Below, piece by piece: positions 41,281 through 49,502 of a stretch of DNA of 49,630 bases (the stretch's first letter is position 1; the number at the start of each line of letters is the position of its first letter). Both the position numbers and the translations under genes were made by a program. Location of the stretch: contig CAJTGF010000040.1 of the NCBI GenBank assembly GCA_910575585.1, forward strand, positions 1 to 49,630, written 5' to 3'. This DNA comes from Clostridiaceae bacterium (lineage in GTDB: Bacteria > Bacillota > Clostridia > Lachnospirales > Lachnospiraceae). The notes beneath the pieces are model-generated. The model was not told the DNA's origin. It searched no databases and saw only the letters and a program-made list of their open reading frames with translations.

Positions 41281-41355
41281 AGTGTAACATATCCCCATTT
41301 ACGGGGAAAGAGCAGAACCGTGCCAATTTTGTGCGGAATTGTGCCAATTTTGTGC
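41281..41355 (-). promoter_or_regulatory. Conjugation-operon promoter with 37-bp shared element
   Basis: On the minus strand an extended -10 (TGT TACACT; -10 at 41286-41281) lies 8 bp after the 37-bp block 41334-41298, which matches 26141-26105 with one mismatch. Two copies of GTGCCAATTTTGTGC (plus strand, 41320-41334 and 41341-41355) lie 21 bp apart, two helix turns. There is no good -35, which fits an activator-dependent or tightly repressed promoter. Confidence 0.75.
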
Positions 41356-41419
41356 CAGAGAATGATGTATGGGGAAATACATATAGAAATTTTAGGAAAA
41401 AGATCCTGAATTAAAATAT

Positions 41420-41455
41420 GGGCAGTATACCTTGTGATATACCGCCCTGTTTTTT
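41420..41455. terminator. Terminator after the Rpn remnant
   Basis: GGGCAGTATA (41420-41429) and TATACCGCCC (41438-41447) form a stem that pairs fully on the minus-strand RNA (one G-U). A T-run on the plus strand (41449-41455) makes it usable in both directions. Confidence 0.65.
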
Positions 41456-41472
41456 GCAATATTGGTTCAAAT

Positions 41473-41892
41473 TCAAGCTAACTGTAAACCAGCCAGTTCC
41501 TCCACTTCTTCTATAGGCAGACCAGAACCAATCGCGATTTCTTCAAATGATAGTTTGCCTATTGTTAATAAGCGTTTCGCTGTTTCAACTTTTGTATCAT
41601 GCTCTTTGCTTTTGACATAAGAGCGCATCACTTCTTCCTGATCATATAATTCCATCATCATGTTGACAACCTCCTTTTCTTTGCTTTCGAGATATTCTTT
41701 CAGCACATTCCTGTCTTTGCAGATGCGAATCGCTTCCTGTATAGCCTTTCTGGTCCTTCCATGAGACGACACTTGTTCCTGGCATATTCTGGTAAATGTT
41801 ACATACTGATGGATAATATCACCTTCTTTTCCATCATAAATAATCTTAGCTCTCGCATCTATACAAATTGAGTATCTTATTATTATAGAAGA
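41473..41892 (-). pseudogene. Truncated Rpn/PD-(D/E)XK transposase-like nuclease
   Basis: The frame reads as the C-terminal part of an Rpn-family recombination-promoting nuclease: 'RYSICIDARAKIIYDGKEGD', 'IIHQYVTFTRICQEQ', then a helical end 'YLESKEKEVVNMMMELYDQE' and 'KLSFEEIAIGSGLPIEEVEE'. The usual protein is about 300 residues; here the N-terminal nuclease half is missing. The open frame begins right after the stop codon of the gene ending at 41893. A GTG at 41772 could start a 99-residue product, but it would lack the nuclease core. Confidence 0.65.
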
Positions 41893-43500
41893 TTATTGGG
41901 ATTGAGGAAATAAAAAATTAGCATTTATTCTTGGAATATATCCATAATATCGGCAGATGATAATTTCGAGAGGTTCAAAATTAAATTCATCAAATGACAT
42001 TTGTTCGTTTTTATAATGGCTTAAAATAAACTCTGCTTTTCTTTTAAAATCAGAATATTCCATTTCAACTGGCAATTCTACACCTTCTCCTGCTAGATTC
42101 ATGGCACATCTCTCATAATATATCTCTTCTTCATTTTTGCGCAAAAACCATATGCATTTTGCTACCTGTTCTAAATCGTCTTTCAAAAATTCTTTTATTT
42201 CATTATATAGGCTTTCAAAATCTAAAGAAACAATACACAAAAGAGTATAGCCCCAAAATCCTGAATATTTATATTCTTCAACCAAATTACGAGATTCTAT
42301 ATTTATAGCTTCTTCAAAAGTATCTGAGGGTGCAGGATATTTATGCTGCCCTCTATAGTAATTCACTAAAATACGACTTTGATCTTCCAAAAGTATTTTT
42401 ATGTCATCTATTCTATTATATTTTGCAAGAAGTCTGTATAAACTTAATTTGATTCCTATATTGGAATCAAACGGTGCATATACCATATTAGGATAATTGT
42501 TAATCAAACTTATGACATCATTTAAAACCAATAGGGCTTTTTCTCGTTTATAAACAAACAAATATGTTGCATATGCTGTTAAATAGCCCATAATTTCATA
42601 TAGGATAATTCGATTTTCGACAACATTATAATTAGGAAACAACATTGGATCTATACAGACCTCATGAATTTTCTGGTAATACACATCATTCCATTTTTCA
42701 TAATCCATACAAAATTTAAGTAGCCATTCTACCCATTTTTTCTTTCCGAAATAATTCTTTTTAAATAAGAATTTCCAGTATTGAATCAATAAATATTCAG
42801 ATACATTGATTGCAATTTTGCTATTTCCAGAATTATTGGCATATTGGCAAATCATTTCGCAGGATAGATGAAGACATGTTAATGATTTGTTGATTCCTTT
42901 ATTGTTTTCAGTAGTAATTTTTGCAAGTAGGGTTTGGATTATTTTTTCATAGTACTCTTTTTTGTAATCTGTTTCTTCTACAAAATATAACGCCTTTCTC
43001 AGAGCGCTTTGCAAAGGCTGTTCAAAAATGTGTTCATTCAGATAGTTTAGCTGTATAAGCTTAACAATATCATCAATACCCCAAAATTCTATCTCGACCT
43101 TTTTTCCATTCCAGTCTTTATTATGGTCAACATAACCCTTCCAATTGGCTCTGATTGATTCTTCTTTTACTCCGTTAGTTGCAACCACAACTTTTATTTT
43201 CTTCTTTTTTTCCTGTTCTGTAAGTAAGTCCATATATGCATCTTTAATTTCATCCAGGCTTTGCCTAACAGCATTAGGGCAGGAATCCCACATGGTTCGG
43301 TCTATATTCCCTTGCTTAATTACCAGAAGCAATATTTCCTCTTCATTATGCAGTTGAATATCTACTCCATATTGCCGGTTGCCTGTCCGAGGTATATTAT
43401 CCGCCACATATCCATTTTGAACTAATAGTTCCAACAGCAACAAATCTAATTCATCTTTCTCTTTTAATTGTGATATATATTCTTTAATAATCAGTCTCAT
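41893..43500 (-). CDS. Putative defence protein with Mrr-like N-terminus, 535 aa
   Basis: I do not recognise a named family. Residues about 15-130 look like a restriction-endonuclease fold: 'DLLLLELLVQNGYVADNIPR', 'RQYGVDIQLHNEEEILLLVI', then K-Q and 'IKVVVATNGVKEESIRANWK'. The Asp in YGVDI and the Lys in LVIKQG match PD-(D/E)XK positions, though the usual acidic residue two before the Lys is Val. The remaining 380 residues are helical repeats, like a sensor or scaffold. It overlaps the upstream 616-aa gene by 17 nt, forming a two-gene unit. The DNA is much more AT-rich than the conjugation genes, suggesting separate acquisition. Confidence 0.65.
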   Translation of the reverse strand: MRLIIKEYISQLKEKDELDLLLLELLVQNGYVADNIPRTGNRQYGVDIQLHNEEEILLLVIKQGNIDRTMWDSCPNAVRQSLDEIKDAYMDLLTEQEKKKKIKVVVATNGVKEESIRANWKGYVDHNKDWNGKKVEIEFWGIDDIVKLIQLNYLNEHIFEQPLQSALRKALYFVEETDYKKEYYEKIIQTLLAKITTENNKGINKSLTCLHLSCEMICQYANNSGNSKIAINVSEYLLIQYWKFLFKKNYFGKKKWVEWLLKFCMDYEKWNDVYYQKIHEVCIDPMLFPNYNVVENRIILYEIMGYLTAYATYLFVYKREKALLVLNDVISLINNYPNMVYAPFDSNIGIKLSLYRLLAKYNRIDDIKILLEDQSRILVNYYRGQHKYPAPSDTFEEAINIESRNLVEEYKYSGFWGYTLLCIVSLDFESLYNEIKEFLKDDLEQVAKCIWFLRKNEEEIYYERCAMNLAGEGVELPVEMEYSDFKRKAEFILSHYKNEQMSFDEFNFEPLEIIICRYYGYIPRINANFLFPQSQ

Positions 43501-45334
43501 TATAACACCTGCACATCAAATATTTTTTCCTTTTCTGTTCGAATTCGTGAGGATTATTGAGAAATGCTCTTGGCAGTTCTTTGGAGACCCCAATTTTAGC
43601 ATACTCACTAACATGATATGTCATTTTTCCATTAGGACCATATTGTATAAATCCAATTCTTGTTCCATATTTCATAAATCTTTCAGGAAACAATTTCAAA
43701 AATAGCGATTTTTGTTTTGAATCATTATTCAACTTTCTATTCTGTTCTATTTTAAATCTTTGATATTCGTATTCTCTTTGAGCTGAAGGTCTAAGATCTT
43801 TGTTTTCATAACCCTTTTTTATTTTGTCCAAATGTTCTTTATTCATTTTAAGTAGCTGAAAGGAGATTTCCATTTGTTTTTCATTTACATTTTTCGTATA
43901 CTTATTTGCTGTATCCATCAAATTCCCGGCATAGTTAGGATAAACATCTTCACAAATCAGACTCCATACTTTTTCGGTTGACTCAAAATACGGAATAGTC
44001 AAAAATAGAAATTCACATATTTTTTCGGCATTAACAGAAAAGTAGATGATTCCCTGTAAGATCAATATCATTTGATCATCATTATACCTATTATTTTGAA
44101 AGTGGCTTTTAACTTCTGATATCTTCACCAAAGATTTAAAAAGTTCTATACCCCATAAAAACTCTTGTATGCTACCACTTAGAATTTTCTTAAAACAGTT
44201 TTTACAAATAAGTGTCTGATCACACGTTAATTCTTCGCAGGTTAATGGAATACAATCCCAGAACATGTCGCCAATGTTATAGTGATTGATTATATACACT
44301 TTTTCCAGATAATTTAATGCATTGACCGTATTCTCTTTTAACTTTTGAGAAAAATAAAAGTCCAAGCTATGTAAAATCTCTTTATCTTTTTGAAATGAAT
44401 TATCTATTATAATCCAAATTAGTGCTTCTAATTTTTCATCCAATTCTTTCTTGTATTCAATATAGTGCAGTAAAATTTTTTTAGCTTCTGTTGATGTCTC
44501 TATCATTTCTTTCAAGTATTCATAGATACTATGATAATATCTTCCATTCTCACCACACTCTAAGTAGTTCACAAATGTTCCTATTAACTTCAATTTGTAA
44601 TCATCATTTTTCATCAGACAAATACAGTGTTCCATATACTTATCTGTAAAGTTAGTTTTGCCATAAGAAAGTAACTCCAGCAGATCTAATGCACTAAATT
44701 TACAGCAGGGATTATCGTGTTCAAAAAGTAATGAAAGCATCTTGTCCACTTGATCTATATTCTCATATACGAGATTTCTTCCAATGTGCAAAACTAATCT
44801 GGCATATATTTCTGTGGGAAATGACAAATAATCATTTAATATATAATCTTCTTTTTTATATTTGATAATTAAACTTGCATAATTTCTAATTGTACTATCC
44901 AATAAATGGTTTTCTTTATTTATTACAAAAACATTTAAAATAGGTCTGATATCATTTATATCAAATGCTTCATCGTACAATATATTGGCACTTGCATATG
45001 GAAACATATCTTTCCCCATGTTATTTCCTTCTATCAAAAGTCGTACCATATAAATGCCGTATTGTGTCTGCAAAACAAACCCAATATATTCTGTCATTAG
45101 GCTGCATTCATTAAAATTTGAAAGATACTCTATTATCCCTGAATAAGTAAAATCTGTCATATTTTTCATTCTTGCGCGAACCATTACTCCCCACCGCAAG
45201 TGATGCATTTCCTTTGTTCCATCATCCAGCTCCTCAAAAATATTATTAGTTGATTTATTCAAAATCTCTGGATTTTTTTTGATATATTCATCGGACCATT
45301 GAAATACATGTTCAATCTCTTTTCTGTCCATCAT
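43484..45334 (-). CDS. Large helical-repeat protein, 616 aa
   Basis: No family recognised. The protein seems all-helical, probably a HEAT/ARM-like repeat scaffold ('DKMLSLLFEHDNPCCKFSAL', 'DLLELLSYGKTNFTDKYMEH', 'CICLMKNDDYKLKLIGTFVN'). A 'LICKNCFKKIL' pair of Cys lies near residue 380, and the last 120 residues are basic with a compact end ('GTRIGFIQYGPNGKMTYHVS'). No NTPase motif is visible. AAGGAAATTAAA precedes the ATG. It is the first gene of a two-gene unit with the Mrr-like protein, and likely its partner. Confidence 0.65.
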   Translation of the reverse strand: MMDRKEIEHVFQWSDEYIKKNPEILNKSTNNIFEELDDGTKEMHHLRWGVMVRARMKNMTDFTYSGIIEYLSNFNECSLMTEYIGFVLQTQYGIYMVRLLIEGNNMGKDMFPYASANILYDEAFDINDIRPILNVFVINKENHLLDSTIRNYASLIIKYKKEDYILNDYLSFPTEIYARLVLHIGRNLVYENIDQVDKMLSLLFEHDNPCCKFSALDLLELLSYGKTNFTDKYMEHCICLMKNDDYKLKLIGTFVNYLECGENGRYYHSIYEYLKEMIETSTEAKKILLHYIEYKKELDEKLEALIWIIIDNSFQKDKEILHSLDFYFSQKLKENTVNALNYLEKVYIINHYNIGDMFWDCIPLTCEELTCDQTLICKNCFKKILSGSIQEFLWGIELFKSLVKISEVKSHFQNNRYNDDQMILILQGIIYFSVNAEKICEFLFLTIPYFESTEKVWSLICEDVYPNYAGNLMDTANKYTKNVNEKQMEISFQLLKMNKEHLDKIKKGYENKDLRPSAQREYEYQRFKIEQNRKLNNDSKQKSLFLKLFPERFMKYGTRIGFIQYGPNGKMTYHVSEYAKIGVSKELPRAFLNNPHEFEQKRKKYLMCRCYNETDY

Positions 45335-45455
45335 TTTAATTTCCTTTTTATTATCTTTTTAATTTTTTGAAAATTCTTCTGTCTCTTCTGTAAAATGTTC
45401 TTTATTGGAAGAAGAAATCGTATATAATCATTTGACATCTGTAATATCTCTTAAT

Positions 45456-45487
45456 GCAAAATACCGAAGTCCACAATCCTTCGGTAT
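45456..45487 (-). terminator. Terminator after the three-gene cassette
   Basis: ATACCGAAG and CTTCGGTAT form a 9-bp stem followed on the minus strand by TTTTG. It lies after the nuclease gene (stop 45547) and separates the two AT-rich operons. The 212-bp gap 45335-45546 holds nothing else I can support, and presumably the promoter of the 616-aa gene. Confidence 0.65.
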
Positions 45488-45546
45488 CAATGCATAACAA
45501 TGACCATTGCAAATAAATGCAAGGTGTTTGGCTTTCAAGAATCCTA

Positions 45547-46260
45547 TTAGCTTTTCTTAAAGTTCTCTTCAAGTTCATGGTGCTGAACATATGCAGAGTA
45601 ATCTATATCGTTTTGCAAAGCTAAATATTTATCATGTATTATAGAAAAAATATTTGCTTTTTGTTCATAAATTGCCTTAAAATCCTTTTTTTCAATAGGA
45701 ATAATGTAGGTGTTATCCCTTAACGCAATTTTCCGAATTAGTCCGCTGGCATCGCTCCATTTAGAACGCCCGGCAATACCGTTCCAGGCAATCATAATAC
45801 CAATTTTACATCGAGCAGCATGAAGCAATGAGAAAAATTTTCCAACATACGTCACATCTACGCTCTTCTTATAGTTTTTACATTCACACAAAAAAGAATC
45901 TTCTAAGAACGGAAAGGCTCTATCAATTCCTGCCAGTCGTGCATTTTCCGTCCAACAAAGCTGCAGGTCAATCTCATTGCTGCTTGTACGAAGATTTCTT
46001 CTGCATTCAAAAATTCCTGCATATCCTTGATACAATACCAAAGTTGATAAATCTTCTAACAGTTTCCCTTTATCGCTCTGTTTAAAATCCTTATTGATTA
46101 TTTTCTCATACAACTCAGCAAATTTTTTATAGCTTGTATCATCAAGCTGCAAAATGTGGGATTTATATTTCCCCATAGTCAGAAGCCATTCTGTTGCTGT
46201 CATTCCTATATCATTCAGAAAAGCTTCCGACTTTTTTACAATATCCGATTCGTTTGCCAT
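45547..46260 (-). CDS. PD-(D/E)XK nuclease, third gene of cassette
   Basis: A 237-residue protein with a clear restriction-endonuclease core: Glu in 'KGKLLEDLSTLVLY' (near residue 66), Asp in 'LRTSSNEIDLQLCW' (near 94), and Glu-x-Lys in 'FLCECKNYKKSVDVT' (near 121), then 'GKFFSLLHAARCKIGIMIAW'. It would cut or nick DNA. Its ATG directly follows the stop of the zinc-ribbon gene (no gap), so production is coupled. No methyltransferase accompanies it, so it is not an ordinary restriction enzyme; an abortive or conditional defence nuclease is a reasonable guess. Confidence 0.75.
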   Translation of the reverse strand: MANESDIVKKSEAFLNDIGMTATEWLLTMGKYKSHILQLDDTSYKKFAELYEKIINKDFKQSDKGKLLEDLSTLVLYQGYAGIFECRRNLRTSSNEIDLQLCWTENARLAGIDRAFPFLEDSFLCECKNYKKSVDVTYVGKFFSLLHAARCKIGIMIAWNGIAGRSKWSDASGLIRKIALRDNTYIIPIEKKDFKAIYEQKANIFSIIHDKYLALQNDIDYSAYVQHHELEENFKKS

Positions 46261-46623
46261 TTATAAGACCTTATAGATAATAATTGCGTGGTTTAAGGGG
46301 TTCAGTATTTCATAATCACAATGCAGACAGTTGATTTCATCTGGTATTTCTGCAATAGTCTTATAATATTGACCGGTATATTTTTGGCAATGAGGGCAAT
46401 ATATCTGTAGATACTGCTCCAAAGTTTTTATTTCAACACACAATTCCAAAATCTCATAAACAGTCTTTATGCTCATTTTTAGATTACGGTGCATTGCATC
46501 CGGATACAACCAGTCACCTGGCTTATAGCGCTCAAGAAATTTAGCTAATGCATCATAATCAATATCAAATTTTTTCTCCTTTAGCAAAGGAACCACTTTC
46601 ACAAAGATATTTGATAGCATCAT
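46261..46623 (-). CDS. Winged-helix plus zinc-ribbon protein, second gene of cassette
   Basis: A 120-residue protein. Residues 15-72 look like a winged helix ('FDIDYDALAKFLERYKPGDW', 'LYPDAMHRNLKMSIKTVYEI'), and residues about 76-108 carry four Cys as two knuckles ('IYCPHCQKY' and 'INCLHCDYE') typical of a zinc ribbon. It may recognise DNA and link the first and third proteins. It overlaps the first gene by 59 nt in another frame; GGAGCGG precedes its ATG. Family unknown. Confidence 0.7.
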   Translation of the reverse strand: MMLSNIFVKVVPLLKEKKFDIDYDALAKFLERYKPGDWLYPDAMHRNLKMSIKTVYEILELCVEIKTLEQYLQIYCPHCQKYTGQYYKTIAEIPDEINCLHCDYEILNPLNHAIIIYKVL

Positions 46624-47680
46624 TCATCCGCTCCATTCCTAAATCTTTACAACCCCCGGTGATATGTTGTAGTAAAGTGTATCTACGGTTTAAGTAATCA
46701 AAGGTTATTTTAACTATGTAACTCTGCGATTCCACAGGCTTTACCCATTTCACATAAATGTAAGGATAACTTGCTGTCGCTTCTTTATCATTCAGGTATT
46801 GGGTAAGCAGCTGCTTAATCTCAGGTGCTTCATTGAAAAGATCTTCATTTTCATCAATAAGTTCTCGAATTTCACCAATAAAAGGTAATACATAATCAGA
46901 ACTTTCGGCTGCAGTCAGTTCGGCTGCACCGCCCGAACTCATCTGCATCATCTGCTTATACATTTTTACATCTTCATTCTGTTTATCATTCACAATCTTT
47001 ATTGCATCGGTATGCTCACAGGTATACAAAGAAAGTCCTAACTCTTTTTTTATCCAGTCAATACAGCTGACTACTAATTTTTCATAGATCTCACTGTCGA
47101 AAGAGTCCGTATATTTTATAGCATCATAGCGTATTTCCATGCACTGGTTGGGCAAATCAAAGTATAATACAATAGGATATCTGTAATCAGTCTGCTCAAA
47201 AGATTCAGATGTAACATATGTTTTCTGCAGTGTAAATTTTATAAATATTCTGTCCTGTTCTATCAGATAAATCGGCTTGGCATCTGAAAGCGAGGTATTA
47301 AGAACGAATTCTGGTTGAAAAGATGTTTCGCTAAATTCTGAAATTCCTTTCTCATTCAAGATATCTGTCAAATTTTTGTCCGTATCAAACTGATAAAATA
47401 ATGGTACAGAATATTTATACAGCTTTACAAATTCCCAATGTTCATAAAATCCGATGAAATCTTTGTTTACAGTTGTCTGAGAAAGTATACCCCGAAGGTC
47501 TTTCTTGGATTCAAAATATATAATTTTATCGGGATCGAGCAGGCTTCTCTGCTCTTCAAAAGTGATCCGGTGCTGTTCTTCCAATGATCTACATATATGT
47601 CTCTGAAGGTTATTGGAGTATCCAAGTACCGTATTTTTATAAAAAGTCATAAAGGTTTTTTCATCCATTGGGGATCTCAT
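46565..47680 (-). CDS. Unknown protein, first gene of cassette, 371 aa
   Basis: Start at 47680 (MRSPMDEKTFMTFYKNTVLG) after TAGGAGGAAAGCCA. No family or catalytic motif recognised. The middle is β-rich ('IYLIEQDRIFIKFTLQKTYV', 'YPIVLYFDLPNQCMEIRYDA'); a flexible Gln/Met/Ser stretch ('MYKQMMQMSSGGAAELTAAE') links to a C-terminal domain ('YPYIYVKWVKPVESQSYIVK', 'ITFDYLNRRYTLLQHITGGC'). It could be the sensor or target-binding subunit of a three-part system with the zinc-ribbon and nuclease proteins. A TATACT on the minus strand (47717-47712) may be its -10. Confidence 0.65.
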   Translation of the reverse strand: MRSPMDEKTFMTFYKNTVLGYSNNLQRHICRSLEEQHRITFEEQRSLLDPDKIIYFESKKDLRGILSQTTVNKDFIGFYEHWEFVKLYKYSVPLFYQFDTDKNLTDILNEKGISEFSETSFQPEFVLNTSLSDAKPIYLIEQDRIFIKFTLQKTYVTSESFEQTDYRYPIVLYFDLPNQCMEIRYDAIKYTDSFDSEIYEKLVVSCIDWIKKELGLSLYTCEHTDAIKIVNDKQNEDVKMYKQMMQMSSGGAAELTAAESSDYVLPFIGEIRELIDENEDLFNEAPEIKQLLTQYLNDKEATASYPYIYVKWVKPVESQSYIVKITFDYLNRRYTLLQHITGGCKDLGMERMNDAIKYLCESGSFAKGEKI

Positions 47681-47783
47681 TGGCTTTCCTCCTAATAGTA
47701 AAGCTATATACAGTATAATACATTTCACTGTTTTTTACCATATTTTTATGCGAAATTCGTAAGTTTCCTGAAATGAAATCTTA

Positions 47784-49286
47784 AATTCCACCTTCTCAAA
47801 CTGCAGTAGCATTTACCTCTGCATAAGTAGAGTTTACTTCTTCATACGCTTATGATATGATTCCTCTGCTTTCTGACAGCAGTAGAAGGAGAAATCATGA
47901 GCAATCTTATACCTGGCAATCAAAAACATCTCTCCTTGCAGGATCGGCTTTACATTGAAAAAGCCCTTTCCTCTGCAACATCCTTTAAAGACATTGCACG
48001 CTTCCTCTGCAAAGATCCCTCTACCATTTCTAAAGAGGTCAAAAAGCACCGGCTCAGCGACTGGTATCACAAGGGCACCTTCTACAATGCCCATAACTTC
48101 TGCATCCACAGATATCACTGTCGAAAAACAAATGTCTGTGGCAAGATCATCCTTTGTGGGATCAAGTGCACCTCCTGTCCATCCTGTAACCAGACATGCA
48201 GAGATTTTGCCCGGGAACGATGCGGCCGTCTGGACAAGGCCCCTTATGTCTGCAATGGCTGCGACAAGGCGCTCCATAAATGTACCATCGCCCACAAATA
48301 TGTGTACGATGCCCGTTTTGCACACCGTAAATACACTGAGACCCTAAGCTCTTCCCGAAGCGGCTTAAACATGACAAAGACCGAACTGGCAAAGAAAGAC
48401 AAGCTGGTTTCCCATCTGGTCTATCAAGGACAGTCCCCTTATCAGATCGTGGCAAACCATCCGGAGCTGGATATGTCCGTCCGTTCCGTCTACACCTACA
48501 TCGATAAGGGACTCTTTACAGCCAGGAATATCGACCTGAAACGCAAGACGAAGTTCCGGCCCCGCAAGTGCCACAAAACACAGATTACCAACCGTGAAGT
48601 GTTTTCAGGCCGCATGTACAGTGATTTTCTCCTGCTCGACCCGGACTATAGAGAGAGGGCCGCTGAAATGGATACCGTACATTCTTCGAGAGACTCTAAA
48701 AAAGTACTGCTCACTTTCTATCTGCGCAAGGAAAAGCTGTTTCTTGCCTTCCTGATGAACCGATGCACAACCGGCGCTGTCCGCATAGTCTTTGACCGGC
48801 TTAAAAACCGTCTGGATACCGATTTCCATCTTCTGTTCCATACCGTCCTTACAGACCGGGGTTCGGAATTCGGTGACCCAGACTCTCTGGAAACCGACAT
48901 ATACGGAGAAAAATGCTCCAGCGTCTTCTACTGTGACCCTATGCGAAGCGGACAAAAAGGCGGTGTTGAAAACGCACACACCCTGCTCCGGATGGTTCTC
49001 CCAAAAGGCACCAGTTTTGAATTCCTGACCCAGTGGGATGTGAACCTGATCGTAAACCACATCAACTCCATGCCGCGGGAAAGCCTTGGCGGGCGCACTC
49101 CTTATGAAGCAGCATTATGGACTTATGGGGCCCGCACTTTAAAAGCACTTCAGCTTAGACCGATTCCTCCCGATGAAGTCAACCTGACGCCTAAGCTGAT
49201 ACGCTTTAACCACTAACCACCACAAAAAATCTGCTGTCAGACAGGAAATAGACTTTTCACATTTCATATGTTCGGCTGGTGGAATT
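47784..49286 (+). mobile_element. IS30-family insertion sequence
   Basis: A single transposase gene (47897-49216) is flanked by short inverted ends: AATTCCACC at 47784-47792 and GGTGGAATT at 49278-49286. Only 9 bp match perfectly; the rest of the ends is poorly conserved. Target duplication is not obvious. It lies about 65 bp upstream of the likely promoter of the three-gene cassette. Confidence 0.7.
47897..49216 (+). CDS. IS30-family transposase
   Basis: A 439-residue DDE transposase. The N-terminal helix-turn-helix is 'SLQDRLYIEKALSSATSFKD' followed by 'IARFLCKDPSTISKEVKKHR', then a Cys-rich zinc-binding segment ('CGIKCTSCPSCNQTC'). The catalytic triad lies in 'AAEMDTVHSS' (D), 'HTVLTDRGSEFGDPDS' (D) and 'GQKGGVENAHTLLRMVLPKG' (E), followed by 'HINSMPRESLGGRTPYEA', a hallmark of IS30. 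AAGGAGAAATC precedes the ATG. The frame is intact, so the element may be active. Confidence 0.92.
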   Translation: MSNLIPGNQKHLSLQDRLYIEKALSSATSFKDIARFLCKDPSTISKEVKKHRLSDWYHKGTFYNAHNFCIHRYHCRKTNVCGKIILCGIKCTSCPSCNQTCRDFARERCGRLDKAPYVCNGCDKALHKCTIAHKYVYDARFAHRKYTETLSSSRSGLNMTKTELAKKDKLVSHLVYQGQSPYQIVANHPELDMSVRSVYTYIDKGLFTARNIDLKRKTKFRPRKCHKTQITNREVFSGRMYSDFLLLDPDYRERAAEMDTVHSSRDSKKVLLTFYLRKEKLFLAFLMNRCTTGAVRIVFDRLKNRLDTDFHLLFHTVLTDRGSEFGDPDSLETDIYGEKCSSVFYCDPMRSGQKGGVENAHTLLRMVLPKGTSFEFLTQWDVNLIVNHINSMPRESLGGRTPYEAALWTYGARTLKALQLRPIPPDEVNLTPKLIRFNH

Positions 49287-49502
49287 CAGTCTTGCACACT
49301 GCATTTCCAGCGGTCTGTTTGTCATGTCATCCATTCGATTATTTTGCAGGAAGTTGCTTCTATTATAAACTCAAACTTCGCACTTTAATAAGTGCCTATG
49401 CATCTTGAAAATACAATAAAAACTGGCAATTAAATAGCATGAAACCGTCTGGTTTGGTATAATTGAGTTGTCGAAAAACAATTAAAACCGGAGGCTCATG
49501 CT

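Noticed and set aside
45402-45590. 62-codon minus-strand frame
   Set aside because: It overlaps the nuclease gene end and spans its terminator; no ribosome site.
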